From contig NC_080423.1 of the NCBI RefSeq assembly GCF_029873635.1, positions 110,191,087 through 110,255,086 on the forward strand: a stretch of 64,000 nt of DNA. The letters are read 5' to 3'. The position numbers and the translations under genes were made by a program. Numbering within the stretch: position 1 is the first letter of the stretch; every line of letters starts with the position of its first letter. This document shows positions 1-12,872 of the stretch, piece after piece. The notes under the pieces are model-generated. The model saw only the letters and a program-made list of their open reading frames with translations. It ran no database searches and was not told where the DNA came from. This DNA is from Malania oleifera (taxonomy: Eukaryota > Streptophyta > Magnoliopsida > Santalales > Ximeniaceae).

Positions 1-1972
1 GAGTGGATTTTCGAACGGGGTCTTTCTAGGCATTACCCTAAAGTTGAGGTAAGGGTAGAATTGAGCCATTTGTCTAGTGTATGATTATTTAAAAGGGGTC
101 CATGAGTTTGGGGATGTTTTATAGTTGTTGATCTGGGGTTTGAGTTGATAAACTAGGGTTTTGAATCAAGGTTCGGGTGAGCGTCGTAGGCATCGTTTTG
201 GGGTCCCTGCTGGCGTAGTTCAGGAAACCAGGTAAGGGGAATAGATTAAGCTAGTAAATTTGTAAATTTCTCCGGTTTAAATGAAAATTATTTGTGTATT
301 TATATGATTATCCTACGAGTATTGAAAGCCAACCATTTAAACTGAGATTTTTTAGCCTAGGGCTGTGTTGTTAGTTATTATTTGCGAAAATGGAATGATT
401 AAAGTAATGATGTGTATTTTTAGTTAAACAGAGGATGAAAATGGGTTTGCTTATTATTTTTGATGATATAATTACGTGTATTATTTAAAATGTGTGGCAT
501 GAGTAAAATGAATATATTGAGTTGGGTTGTGATATATGTATGACATGTTGGAAATAATGAAATATATTGGGATTATACTGCATGTGAATTGTTTAATCAA
601 AGCAGGATGTGAATGTTAAATTACAATGTATAATTTGAGAACCCCGGTGGACCATAGTAGGCACAGTACTGTTACACGTGATTTCAGAAGAGCTAGTGCA
701 CCCACACGTCTTAGAGTGAGTGTGGAGACGGGATGATCGATTGGGCTGAGAAAGGTAGAGTTCCCCTGGAGTCTAAACCAGTATAGGAATAGCCAATTTG
801 ACTTATAGACTGAAGAGGTTGTTACTGATTTAACTCTGGTGGACCGACCAAGGTTAAGTCCAGCCTACGGGCCACACAATCCGTCATGGGGGGAAGCATG
901 ATAGTGATTATCCATCTGGCAGTGAGTTTTAAATGCATAATTGTTAATTTAACCAATATATAACATGAGAACAACGTATGTGAAATATCTGCGAATACTA
1001 AATATGTGAAGACAAGAGATGTGAAATGTGAAATGAATTTATGTGATGTGAAATACTGAGTAATGTGGGAACTGAGATTGTGAAGATATGAGTATTATGG
1101 AAATAACTGATACAAAGTGAAGAATAAATGTATTATTTATTGTAATATTATATTTATTTGGGGCGAGGTAAACTCTCCGCTCGAGGGCTTGCTCAGAAAA
1201 GCGAGTGCCCTAATAAGTATAAGATGTAGCCATATAGGGTTGTATAATGTATTAGGACAGAGGAAAGCTACTTGTATGGACCGCTAATCTTCCCTATTTT
1301 CAGGAACCTTCGTTGATAAATAATTGTGTGAATGTGTGTGAATACGAGACAAACTATCCACCTGAAGGCTTATTGAGTAAGGTAAGTGCCCTAATAAGCA
1401 TTAGTTGTAATCATACCCGGTTGTATAAGGTATCAGAGTAGAGGGATGCTACTTGTATGAGCAGGTAATCACCCCAATCCTTGGGAAACTCTCGTTAATA
1501 AAATACACTGCATGTGTGTGAGTAGGGACAAAGAATGATTTCATAATTGTGGATTAATTTGTAAATGATGATTATATTTTGTACACAAACCTCATGATTG
1601 TCACACACTGGTGTTTATATATTCCGTCTTACTGAGATGTGTCTCACTTGATATGAATTTCATATTTTTCAGGACCTCTGCGTAATCGAGCTCAATGATC
1701 TCGAGGTTGGCATAACATTTTGAGAGAGAGAAAGGGAGAGAGGGTATAGACTTTTAATGTATATTTTTGGATTTTGTATAAGTTTTCTAAGATGTATATA
1801 TTTGAATACTAGATGTTGGAGAATACTATTTTGGGATATATGTATATAGAATCTGGTATGTTATAAAGGATGTTAGATTATTTTCCGCTGCGTAATTGAT
1901 GTTAAAGTACCAAATACAGGTAAATGGAACATGTGGCACCCGAGCCCCACCTGGCGGGTTCGGGGCATCACA
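1..1972 (+). mobile_element. LTR, TGTAACG-type Ty3/gypsy family (probable Tekay-like), 5' part outside window
   Basis: Copy E. It shares the family landmarks: GTTGAGGTAAGGG (about 43-55), CCAGGTAAGGGGAATA (about 230), a GGGCCACACAATCCGTCATG block (about 869-888), CTTACTGAGATGTGTCTCAC (about 1628) and a TTTTTCAGGACC block (about 1665), ending in CATCACA at 1972. A block of about 190 bp is tandemly doubled (about 1165-1350 and 1355-1530) and is single in the copy at 60.9 kb. It stands directly against SIRE-like LTR sequence, so it is probably nested in it. It is a non-coding fossil. Confidence 0.65.
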
Positions 1973-2659
1973 TTAGAGTTCTTATTGTGTACATTTTTGC
2001 TTATGTAAAAAGCATGGATTATGTACAAAAATTGTGCTATGTACCCGTTTGGCTCATCCCATGAATTGAACTAGGGATTCTCTGCCCTGTAAGGGAGACC
2101 GATTTGGTTCAGCCCGATAAATTGAACTGGGGAGTCTCTGCCCTGTAAGGGAGACCAGTTGGGCTCAGTCTGATAATTGAGCTGGGGTATTCCTCGCCCC
2201 ATAAGGAGAGGCTGTATGATTGTGGTTCATCCCTATAATTGAGCTCGGGTTTACCTCGCCCCATAAGGAGAGGTTGTAAACGATTTTTGTTCCACCCGTT
2301 AAGTGAGTAGGGTTAGTGGAATCCTTGGGGGGTATGTCCAAGGCGGGGATGTAAGCTAGTTTGACCGAACCTCGATAACAAATTGAGTCTCTCTCTCTCT
2401 CTCACATCTAATTTTTGTACTTTAAATTCAGTTTACGTATGCTTATTCTTTTATAACTATTTTGCATGCACACATTTAAGTTAAATGAGATATGCTCCAC
2501 TCGTATATGTCTATATTCATTGTTTAATTGTTTTACATACATGCGTATTTTTTAAATGGAATATGATATGTGGTGAATCGGCGCAAAGTTTAAATTAGTA
2601 AAATATTTTTTAAAACCTAATTCGTCCCCCCCCCCCCTCTTGGAATTGCATCAATTACA
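1973..2659 (+). mobile_element. 3' part of a TGTTGAC-type copia LTR (probable SIRE/Maximus)
   Basis: The block TCCACCCGTTAAGTGAG (about 2291) followed by GGAATCCTTGG and GGGGATGTAAGC matches the end region of the LTR at 32.8-37.2 kb. The end CCCCCCTCTTGGAATTGCAT then AATTACA fits the CCCCTCTTG...ACA end of this LTR class. At 2041-2275 a unit of about 60 bp (GGGATTCTCTGCCCTGTAAG in the first copy) recurs about four times. The start lies left of the window or beyond the nested LTR. Confidence 0.6.
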
Positions 2660-2979
2660 TCATAGAGATAAATTATAATAAAAAATAATTTTTTTTCCTT
2701 TTTTTTTTTCCTCAAATAAAATCTTTCATCCATATAGAGCCTTCAAATTTGCTTTACTTATAATGTTCAAGAGCTTAGAGTTAAGAGTACGGATTTGAAT
2801 TTATGTGAATTTAAATAAAATACAATAGCAAATATTGAACTTTTTGCCTAAATCACACAAGTCCAAATCCAAGGCCGAAAATACTACATTGACAGTTAAA
2901 AATGTCAAAGAAATGTCTGTAAATCACTAAGAAAAAGAGACAGCAAGCAAGATTTATTATTATTATTATTATTATAGTT

Positions 2980-3130
2980 TTGACGGTGATGTTCGAAATC
3001 TTTTGGACACTCTATTAATTTATCATAATAGTAAGTCTATTCCTCTATTATTTTCTAATTAAATATTCACCTACTATCTCAAATGAAAAAAATAAAAATC
3101 TTAAAAATTGAATCATAACAATTTAATTAC
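2980..3130 (+). repeat. Dispersed repeat, pair member with 31780-31950
   Basis: The order of words (GATGTTCGAAATCTTTTGGACA, split as in GATGTTCGAAATC then TTTTGGACAC, TAATAGTAAGTCTATT, ATCTCAAATGAAAAA) is matched near 31780-31895 by diverged versions (ATAATATCCGAAA, CTTTAGACATTC, TAATAAACCTATT, ATTTCAAATGAAAAA). No coding content or clear ends were found. Confidence 0.45.
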
Positions 3131-3666
3131 GAAAGACCTGAGTTTACTGCAAAAAGGAAGAAAAGAAAGCCTGTATTGACTTCAAAACTTGTGGCAAGTG
3201 GGAGAGAAGATTGAAGAAAGATATGGCATATATCACATTTTGTATGTAGTCATATTTGTTTGGTTCCATAGAATTTCAATTTTGTTTGTTTCCATTGAAT
3301 TTCAAGCCCTCCTCCTCTCTTTGCATTTGTTCTTTGCTTTCATTTTCATTTCCCTAGTCAAGGGTTTGATTTCGTCTCTTACAAAACCTAGATAGAGGTC
3401 TGCCATACACATTTGACAAAAGGGTTCCCAGCACTGACATGCATCATGCAATGGTCCAATGGAAGAATTCTCCATCCAATCTTGTTGTGCATTACTTTTT
3501 TTTTTTTTTTTTGAGTGACACCGGGTGTCCACGTCCGTTTTACGATCTGCGACTAATCCCACGCCCTGCATTACATTTTTTATCAGAATTTTGGTGGTGA
3601 GAAAGTGAAAGAAATAGATTCCAAAAGTGTAAGTCTCTCTTTGAAACTTGAAAAATATGAAGGATA

Positions 3667-3668
<2 letters not shown>

Positions 3669-3702
<34 letters not shown>
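3669..3702. repeat. (AT)n microsatellite
   Basis: About 17 AT units without interruption, in intergenic DNA. Confidence 0.95.
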
Positions 3703-3708
<6 letters not shown>

Positions 3709-4137
3709 TGAATATTAATAAAAAATAAAAATAATAAAAATATATATCAAATGCAAGAAGAAAATTTTAATTTTACACACCATTCATAATTAATTTTTCT
3801 TCATTTTTAATCATATTAGAATTTCATTTTCAATTGTATTTGATATAGAGAGAAAAATATAATGAAAACTGAATTTCTTTTTTGTTTTTATTTTCCTATT
3901 ACACTTTTGACGAGAAAAGAGAGGCAATTTTTTCACCAATTTCTTTCATTTGGTTTGTTTTATGGATGAAAATTGGTTTTCACGTTTCTTTTTAAAAAAA
4001 AAATAATAATAACTACAAAAATATCACCTTTCCATTCTAACATGATATTCAGAGAGCTTAAAATATTGAAATGTAATGAAGTACTTTGACAAAAAGGAGG
4101 TTTGAATTTCTCTCCAAAATGAGTTCTCATCTTCCCT

Positions 4138-4168
<31 letters not shown>

Positions 4169-4932
4169 ACACGCGCATAATTCTTCTCTTTTCTCAACTT
4201 CTCCCCAACTAGAAGATAAAAGATCAGTTGAGACTTCCCTTCACAATTATCCTTTCTCAACTTTCTGTCCAACCAAACAGGGGGCAAAGATCATTTGAGA
4301 TGGGCAATCAACCTCTACCACATTAGTTTTCTCACTCATTTGAAGGGATGAGTTTTTCCCTTACAACAGTATAAAGAGTACCAAATTATGTAGGGTAGGG
4401 GTAAGAGCCTGCTGTTTAAGTGTGTACAAATGGGAAATTATAGAACCTTTATTTTCAATCACATCATTTCCCTTGGAGAATCTTCCTATGCCTTTCATAA
4501 TTTCAATTTTTGTCAACTGCCCTAGAATTAAAAAGCCAAGCCTGCAAATGTAGGGTAGGGTTGGACATATGGGCAGCCTCTATAAGATTAGTTTTCTTTC
4601 AATTTCAAAATTTAAACATAGATGCTAGAGGAACCACAATGAAGATCAATACATGTAGCACTTGCATCCAAAAACTGTACAAAGCAGGTGGGATTCCATT
4701 CTCCGGATCATACACCAAGCACTTAGGGTTTCTGTTGTGTGGATTGTACACCAGACATTTATGTTTTGAAGTACAATAAATGGGATAATAATGGAGAAAA
4801 ATGCACTTGGAAAAAACCAAGCTAAGTGAGAGAGGTAGGACAACTAATTCAAAAATAAAAATAGAAACAAAAATAAACCTATAATATTTTTTCCTACTTA
4901 CGGCTGCCAAAAACCTCATAACAGACCTATTC

Positions 4933-7900
4933 TTAACTCTTGAGTCTTAGATCCACCGATAGCCCGATTGAGGATGGCCTAAGTTGGCGAAAGAACCTCC
5001 AAGACGGAGCAATCCGGGGTTCTTTACTGGTTTTTCTCCTTCGGGAAGGTCCTCCACCTGCTGCAGTGCTTTTGAGAGATCCCGATGACCTCGGGTTGGA
5101 AATGGTTGAACCGAAGGATGCATCGGCTGCACCAAATGATAGAGGGCCATTGTGTGAGGTACCTGGAGGAAATCCAACAGCTCCATCCTCATGAGGAGGA
5201 GGAAACTTCTCGCTCTTGCTCTTTGCATTTGCTTGTGTCACAACTCTCCATCTCTGAAATAAAAAGATATCACATCATGTGGGAAGGAGTTAATAACTCA
5301 TCTGCCAAAAGAGATCTCAGCTGAAAGCTGATTCAAAATATATGATTGCAATTATTTAGACAATTGAAAAAAAAGGGCAAAAAAGCAAATTTAAGATACT
5401 GATGTTGCAACAGAGGATATATTATAGAACTCAAAAAGAGTTGATTACTTGATGCTAGCCTAAGATTTCTCCTAAATCAGGCCCATGTAGTGATGACGGA
5501 AGCCAAACCCTAGACTACAGATAAGAATCTGCAAATGGCATGCCTTGGAATCATATCCAAACACCAAATCGTTTAACATGACAATTGGCAAGAACTATCC
5601 TGATTTAGTTCATATAAAACATATAAGGAGGGGATGCACATGTCACATACATCCAAATTTGCTTGGAGCTCTGCATTGGCTTCTGGGGCTGGAATTGCCC
5701 GGCCACCACGATCACGAACTCTAACTCTTTTGGCACCAGGAACAACAGCAGATTTTCCGGTTAGACCTCTTTGCCTATAAAGGAATTCATCAGCATATGG
5801 CTAAAATAGCCCACAAAAATGCAGACAGAAAGGGCAAAATAAAAATAAAGTTAACCTTCTAGCTTCTTCATCCCTCAATTTTACATCCAATTCTTTGCTG
5901 GGAGGATACTTCGGTAAACTTGATGGCTCACATGCATGAGGTTCAGTTGTGAAGAACTGCAAGAGAAGGTAACAACAATGTAAGTTCAATCCAATGAATC
6001 AAGTTATTTTTGTTTAACATATATTTTTTATATTAAAAATCAAGCCAACTTTTGGAAGACTGAAATCTAATTCAGCAGCAATTAGCTTTTGGAGGATCAA
6101 TTCAGCACTGAGTAATAGTCACAAGATTATATTTTGTATTGATGTCAACCACAGCCAACAATATAGTTTCTACTGTTTTCTTCTCTTGGTTTCTACCATG
6201 AAAAGCAAGAAAATAAAAGCTTCAAAAATTTGTCATTAAAGTTGCACTACTGGTCCCAAGTGCAGAAGAAATCACTTGGCTCCACATTCAAGTGAACAAA
6301 ATATACTACTGCTCTAGCCCCGCTGCCAAGGTAATCATGCTTCCTAAGCAAAAAGTGTCATTAAAACACTATTGTCAATTTTTCATGATATGTCATTCTA
6401 TCAATCATAACCTTGATGCAACATTGAAACGTGCTGCTGGCTCACAGGAGGGTTGCTCAATCAGGTAGTTGTCAGCATATGCAGGTTCAATAGAAATATA
6501 AGGAACCCCTATGGAGAAAAATGGAAGTTCATTGTCAAGATTTTAAACACGTTGATAGCCAGTCGGGCAGCAAAATTGAGCATACGTAAAATATAGCTTA
6601 AAAAGGTACTTAGGTAATAATATGGTAGGCAGAGAAAGATTGCAGACGGTGGTTCTATACACTAAACTAGCACTTTCTTAACTGTACATACATTGAACAA
6701 GTATGCATTCTAACAGCAAATAAATTTTTATGACAAGACAATAAACCCGTGAAAAAGAAAAAAGAGGTAGAAGTGTTTTTCCAAAATAATTCTCATGACT
6801 TTATGCTTAAATTAACCATTACAATGTGGTCCATTCTCAAAAAATTAATGAATGCAAGGTTTAGATTCTAAATCTATCTTCCCATCCAATGCTAACTGAA
6901 CCTGGAATACTTCAGGCTTCAACAATTAGTAACCAAAAAATAAGGCACTGATGAGCAGAAAGTAAATTAGATTGTAAACGTGACACTTTAGAAGATCGTA
7001 CACCACGTTTCCAGAAACATTAATGATGTAAATGTACCTTGCAAATAAAATGAAAACTTTTCTCTTGGAAAAATAACTGCAATCAGCAATACTTACTCCA
7101 CTATTAAGAGCAGCAGTAGCAGAGCCTCGTTCAGCAGGGTCTGTCGAAAGAAGGGTTTCAATCAAAGGGAGAGAAGAAGCAGGGAAATCCTTGAAGGTTT
7201 CTGCAACGCATCGCTTGTATGGTTGCTGTGGCTTAAAAAGTGTTGCATTTGGTAACTTAGATTTCTTCCAGTATTCCTCAGATGGGGAACCACATAACTT
7301 AAATATCTTGTGCAGCTGCTCAACCTAACCAAGAAAAGAATCCAAGAATGAGTAATAAGTAACCTGAAAAACTATATATACCTTTGACAAAAATCATAGA
7401 AAGATGATTGTACACTGCCCCAGATCAGATTGACTAGAAACATTGCTTTCCCAAGACAAATGACAGAACATAATGTCCCAAGGCACAAGGAAGTATACAT
7501 ATATATCTTCATATATGAAATTTGGATCGTTGTAACTTACTGTGTTCCTTTTCCCCCGCACTAGCAATATGCAGTTGGGAAAATCAAAATGAGCTTTATG
7601 GGTGGAGCTAATTTCAAGTCAGGTGCATCCAAGTACTAGAGATGACTACACATGGCAGCCACAACAAATTATCTGGGTTGGCCACAGAACTTCCCCAACA
7701 ACAATCATGGGTGCACTCATCACATATGACCTAAAAAATTCCAAGATTCAAGGAGAAAATCGCAAAAAAATAAATTAGGGCTAGCAGGAATGCGCCCTAT
7801 TGTCAGACCACTTATGGTAACATTTCCCAATTCCCACTCCACAGACATGTTTGACATTAATATGTCCCTAACATCTCAAACTCAAGCTAAAAGATATATC

Positions 7901-10900
7901 TGAATGTGCAAATGCGTATGCCTCAAATATACATCCAAGAATCATCAACAAATCTATACATAGATCTTTAAAAGAGTAGTCACCTTAAAGTTGTAATTTT
8001 ACTTTAAGAAATATGGCAAGTAAACTACCTCTGTCCGCCCTGGCATTATTGGTTTCCCAGCAAGTAGCTCTCCCAAAATGCAGCCAGCGCTCCAAAGGTC
8101 AACGCCAACACTATAGAAAGTGGCCCCAAGAAGAAGTTCAGGGGGGCGGTACCAAAGGGTGACAACTCGACTAGTCATGGGTTGCCTGTGACCAGGATCA
8201 TAAAAAGTAGCGAGCCCAAAATCAGCTATTTTTAGAATTCCTTCATTGTCAATAAGCAGATTAGAACCCTTAATGTCACGGTGCAAGACACCTTGGCTGT
8301 GGCAATGCTCAAGCCCCAACAGTAACTGCTTCATATAGCATTTTACCTGCCACAACACATTATAAAGAAATAAATAGGTCACTCAAATTTTAATTTTGCA
8401 ACTGTACAGAACCCCAGGCACAGACAACCAGGAAGATGCAAAAAAGAGGCACAGAAAATCAGGTTACCTTTATGTACTGTGAGAAAAGCAATTCTAGTCC
8501 TATTTTTTTTTCTTTCTTCAATATAAACACATTAAATGTTGTTTAAACCATAATATTAACTAGCTCCATTGTTTTCAGATATGTGCCTTATTTAATATAA
8601 TTTACAAAATTCTCTATTTTTTTCTTTCAATATTCAGATGCAGCACACTGGTCAATATAAAATGAAGGGATCTCCAAATGATTTCTGATTTCCAATCAGC
8701 ATTTACTTGACACACACACACACAGAGCCCCCCCACCCCACAAACAAAAAAATAAATAAAATAAATAAAATCACTGAAAGAAAGCGTTTTCAATTATTAC
8801 ATATGTAGCATACTAGTTATGCCACCTTATTTTATTTTGTTTTTTTTGTAAGGGTCCATAGCTCTTTCATGAAAAATGAGAGGACAGCAGGGACAAACAA
8901 TCTTGGAGAAGGAGCATATTAGTAGAGCTTCTTTAAAAATCATACACCCCCTCCCCCCCACCTCCAATGTTTGTTCCTGAGGAAAAAGAGCAGTGACAAA
9001 CAATAATGAAGAGAGAACATAGTAGAAGTGTCTTCTCTTTAAGAATCATACTCAACTATGTTCCTCAGAAAGTAACATATGATTCACTGAAAATGAAATC
9101 AAAATTTCAGCCAGGGAAAGGGGCTACAGAAACGCTGAAGAGGTTCTAATTTCCATTAAGTCACAATTTTTTTTTAAGTTTCCATCAATTCAAAGAACAG
9201 CAAATAGTTTAAACAATCAAGGACCATCCCAGTCAAAATCTCCCCAACATCCCCCCCCTCAAAAAAAGAAAAAATATTAAATAAATAAACAAACAAAACA
9301 AAAAAAAATAAAGGAAGAAGAAGGAGAGGGACAAGCAGAGAAGTAAATGAAGGGGCAAAAGGCAACTAGAAATACAGGCACGATATATATGAAAGGAAAT
9401 GACCAATTGGATTTAGATGGAGCTAGATCTTTATTTTATTATAAAGAGACAGAAGGACTAATAAACCCAACACAAAGTTGGAAAAAACAAATGTAAAAAG
9501 ACTCTTAGCCAATAAAATTGATATCCAGATCATAGTGCCCTGAAGCTAGAAATAAAAACGTTCATTAGAGGGAAAATGAATTGCTTAACATTCCTCCACT
9601 GTGGCTCTCAGCCACCAAAGGAATATCCTAGATATTAAAATGTGCGAGGCACAACTCCTAGAAAATTATTAAAATTGAAATCTGGGTCAATCTAAGCTTA
9701 TTGTTCCTCTGCTGCATTTCAAGCATTAGCAATCCACACTGAACTTCCCTTCAGTTTCTGATACTAGAGAAGAAAAATAAATAACTGATCAAATAAACTT
9801 TTGAATTTCTAATTTTTTTTCTTCCTGAATTGAATCTCACATTTTATTTTGTTTTTGTTTTGGGTTCCACTCAGCTGAGCCAAATGATTGCCTTCGGTTG
9901 AGCCAACGTATTAATTTTGTCAGATCCTAGATTGCCAAAAAACCCATAATTTTCATGCTCCTTTGTTCAATCATTTCTTTATAAAAAATTTTGTACTATT
10001 CATTTTTGGAGTGATGTATACTATGAAATTTCCTAGAAATTACAATCCCAAGATGACACAAATACATACAACAGAGACAAAGGCACAGAGCTCCATCACA
10101 GCCATAGGAACACAAACGTTCAATGCCCAAAACAACACCAGCTATGGGCCCAAGACCCAAGAGGCCTTACCGTAACATCAAAAGCATGAAACTGAGCTAA
10201 GTGACAAATACTAAAATATTAGCTCAAACCCAGCTGAGTGAAATGTAAACAGAAGATGGAACAAATACAAACACAAGGATGTAACTCCTGAAAGAACACA
10301 TCTAAATCTTGGCTAAGTGCCAAACTGCATCCAATAATTCAACACAATCTACATCCAATTATAGCACCAGATCATGCTAACGCAAAACATGAAATTAATG
10401 CACTGACAACTGGGTTTATCACTCCATAAACTCAACACAATCTATACCCAATTAAAGTAATGAACCAAACCAGCACAATATTAACATGATATTAATGCAA
10501 TGACAAGTGGGTCCATCACCAATAATTCGACACAATTTACACCCAGCGAAAGCAACAAACCAAGCTCAACACATAATTAACATGAAATCAATGCAATCAT
10601 AACCGGATTCATCGCCCAACTAAAGTAATAAACCAAGTTCAACACCAAAGCAAAGTGAAATTAATGCAGCCAAAAGTGGGTAATAGAAGGACCTGTGGTT
10701 CAGTGAACTTGACACCCTGGCAAGCCACGAGCCCCGCTAGATCATGCTCCATGTACTCGAAAACTAAATACAGACTGCAAGACATTCTGGATGTGACCAA
10801 TCCTTCAAGCTTAATCACATTGGGATGATCTAGTCGCCTCTGAACAAGAATCTCTCTTGCCATGAATCTCACGCTCTCCGGTTCTAAATTATCAAACCTC

Positions 10901-11494
10901 ACCTTCTTCAGAGCTACTATCTTTCCCGTAATCAGATCCCTGGCTTTATATACATTGCTATATGTCCCTTGCCCAATCTGAAGAAATGAACCCAAAATCA
11001 AAGCAAAAACAAAAGCGCAGCACTGTTTATCATCATTGTTTGGATTTTTTTCCTTTTTCGAGCAAAATTAAAGGTTCAAAACAATTATTTCTCGCCAAAA
11101 CAATAAAAGCACTTCCAAGTAGATGTTTATAAGACATTCCATTTAGGGTTAAAAACCAGCGTACCTTATCTAGCTTCTCGAAGGTATTGGCGCGCCGAGG
11201 AGTCCATCCCTGGATAGCGTCCCCGGCGGCAGCCACTAGCCAGGACGGCCACCCTTGCTGATTGGTCCTCGGGTACAGCTCCATCTCCGGCTCCGGCCTC
11301 GGCTTCGGCCTCCGCCTCTCCGGGGCCGGAAAATCCCCGGGCTGCCGGATCTTCTCTCTCTCCTTCCTAACCCTAATGGCATTAGCGCCGCGAGAGACGG
11401 CGACCGGGCGTTCCTCAACCTTCCGGCGCCGGTCCGAAGCTCCGACCGACCTCCGACGACCGGCGCCGGCTCCCGTTCCCAGAACGCAACCCAT
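4933..11494 (-). CDS. CDC2-related Ser/Thr protein kinase (At1g54610-like), 7 coding exons
   Basis: Predicted 568-aa kinase. Coding exons run 11494-11165, 10977-10693, 8346-8029, 7324-7097, 5956-5856, 5774-5651 and 5253-4933; all have GT-AG borders and join in frame. The ATG at 11494 gives an N-terminal MGC, a typical myristoylation/palmitoylation start, so membrane attachment is likely. A basic, Pro-rich leader (about residues 1-103) precedes a complete kinase domain (about 104-390): glycine loop IGQGTYSNVYKA (111-122), Lys134, helix-C Glu152 in PESVRFMAREI, HRD 227-229, DFG 247-249 and WYRPPE 270-275. The tail has the family's typical YPPSKELD and VRVRDRGG segments and ends at SVDLRLKS, which seems shorter than relatives as I recall them. 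The family resembles cyclin-dependent kinases, but partner and substrates cannot be read here. Intron 2 (8347-10692) is 2.3 kb and holds a minisatellite. Exon calls are by eye. Confidence 0.93.
10310..10692. repeat. Intronic minisatellite, period about 95 bp
   Basis: Between 10310 and 10692 a unit of about 95 bp recurs roughly 3.7 times. The block ACACAATCTACATCCAA (about 10340) returns near 10436 and 10530 with small changes, each followed by an ATTAATGCAATGACAA-like stretch. The array sits in intron 2 of the kinase gene and runs up to the 5' splice site of exon 2 (exon edge at 10693). The last partial unit supplies intron bases right beside the donor. Confidence 0.7.
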
Positions 11495-11639
11495 CTCTCA
11501 GCTACGGAAACCCCAGTTTCTGCCCCTCACCAAGTGGCGCCGCCGCCACATCGGAGGCCGGAAAATGGCAGTGCCGGCGACGAGCGATCAGAACACCAAC
11601 ACTTGAGCTCCGAAACTCGAAAACGCCGGGAAAAATGGC

Positions 11640-11695
11640 GGCTTTAAGGGCTGCGAGGACCTTGCGCGCGGAAGAGAGAGAAAAAGCGAAGGGGG

Positions 11696-11741
<46 letters not shown>

Positions 11742-11904
11742 TGGAGGGAAAGGTGGCTTTGCTGTTTCAGAAGAAAAGGTGAGTCAGTGAATGAGTCTAA
11801 CCTCGATGCCTGTCTGCGGGACAAGATGAGACTTCTTTTTTCTAATAATTACTAGATTGCCACGGGATATTTGGTGACGTCATGACTTGAATCTTCAAAA
11901 GTCA
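11640..11904 (-). promoter_or_regulatory. 5' leader and proximal promoter of the kinase gene
   Basis: Upstream of the kinase ATG is a purine-rich tract (11691-11745, GA repeats on the plus strand, CT on the gene's strand), typical of plant 5' leaders. Further upstream, TGACGTCA at 11875-11882 is a perfect palindrome matching bZIP (TGA/CRE-type) sites. AAGTCAAC near 11897-11904 contains a W-box core (TTGAC) on the minus strand. No clear TATA box was found, so the transcription start is not placed. Confidence 0.4.
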
Positions 11905-12480
11905 ACAAGGAGAGAGACTTGGAAAATGTTATTATTATAATAATAATAACTAATAATTAATGATTAATAATGTATTTGAATAATTTCACTGTATAGTGAG
12001 TGTGATTTATGCTTTGGATAATTAGAGAGGGTGCATAAGTCCCCACCCACCTAATCTTCTCTCTCTGTCTCTTTTATTTATTTTTCTATAAAAGTTATAA
12101 TTAATTTAATATAATTAAAATAATAAAAAAGATAATAACAATCGATGAACAATTACAAATATAAATTATTATGAGTTTAGTCATTACATTTTACATTCAA
12201 AATTGCATTACAATAATTCATACGAGACAAAATATGAAAATTTATTACAATTAAAAGTGGATAAAATGGCATAGAAATTTATAGAATCGGATGAAACCAA
12301 AAGTTTGCTTTGGTAATATTTGGTAGGATAGGGCTGTGGATGTGAATTTTAGAGAATTTTATTTATGAAAACATTACTATAATTTTATACTACTTTTTCT
12401 CAAATTTAAACAAAAAATTTATGGTCTGAATTTTAAACTTTAAAACTGGAAGCTAAACATTTTTGTTTAATTTTGATCCG

Positions 12481-12511
<31 letters not shown>

Positions 12512-12548
12512 AACTTAAGGTTTATTTTCTATTTTACTTATATAGATA

Positions 12549-12872
12549 ATAAGGATAAAAAGCGACCATCCCTCATATTTTGGGGGTGGGGGGGAAGATA
12601 GGGACCTCCTCTGAGATTTCAAAAGTCTCGTTAGCCTCTCCAGAGGTTTCACAAATGCTATTAACATCCCTTGACATTCGGTATTTCAGACACTTATACC
12701 CTTCAAGAGATTAATCTTTTGCAAAATACAAGAGGAGGTTTGTCCCTTTTTAACAAATTCCACGAAGGTCCCTGGAACTCTTGAATTTCAAAGGAGAATT
12801 TTGAAATTTTTGAAAACTCATGTGAGGTTTTTGAAATTTTTGAAACCATTGAGGTGATTCTCTTTTGCCCTA
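12549..12872. mobile_element. Fold-back MITE-like element, family M1, copy 1
   Basis: The ends are inverted: AAGGATAAAAAGCGACC on the left against CTCTTTTGCCCTACT on the right. Internal words such as CCTCCTCTGAGATTTC (about 12605) and its near complement occur in both orientations. The same structure is seen at 15.1, 30.9 and 59.7 kb. No coding content is present. The target-site duplication was not settled. Confidence 0.55.

Larger units (their letters stand above)
2660..4932. other. Intergenic, AT-rich, no gene seen
   Basis: This stretch holds microsatellites (ATT near 2956-2976, AT at 3669-3702, CT at 4139-4162) and a dispersed repeat at about 2980-3130 that resembles 31780-31950. A GC-richer piece at 3512-3570 (GGGTGTCCACGTCCG) looks like a repeat fragment. 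Short ORFs here lack motifs. The left part of the kinase gene's 3' UTR probably lies just below 4933. Confidence 0.6.

Noticed and set aside
4605-4919. 104-aa ORF below the kinase gene
   Set aside because: Hydrophobic and Ser-rich but without a family match or splice context; possibly UTR or chance.
11255-11647. ORFs of 130 and 114 aa antisense to kinase exon 1
   Set aside because: Shadow of GC-rich exon 1 on the opposite strand; no motifs and no independent start context.
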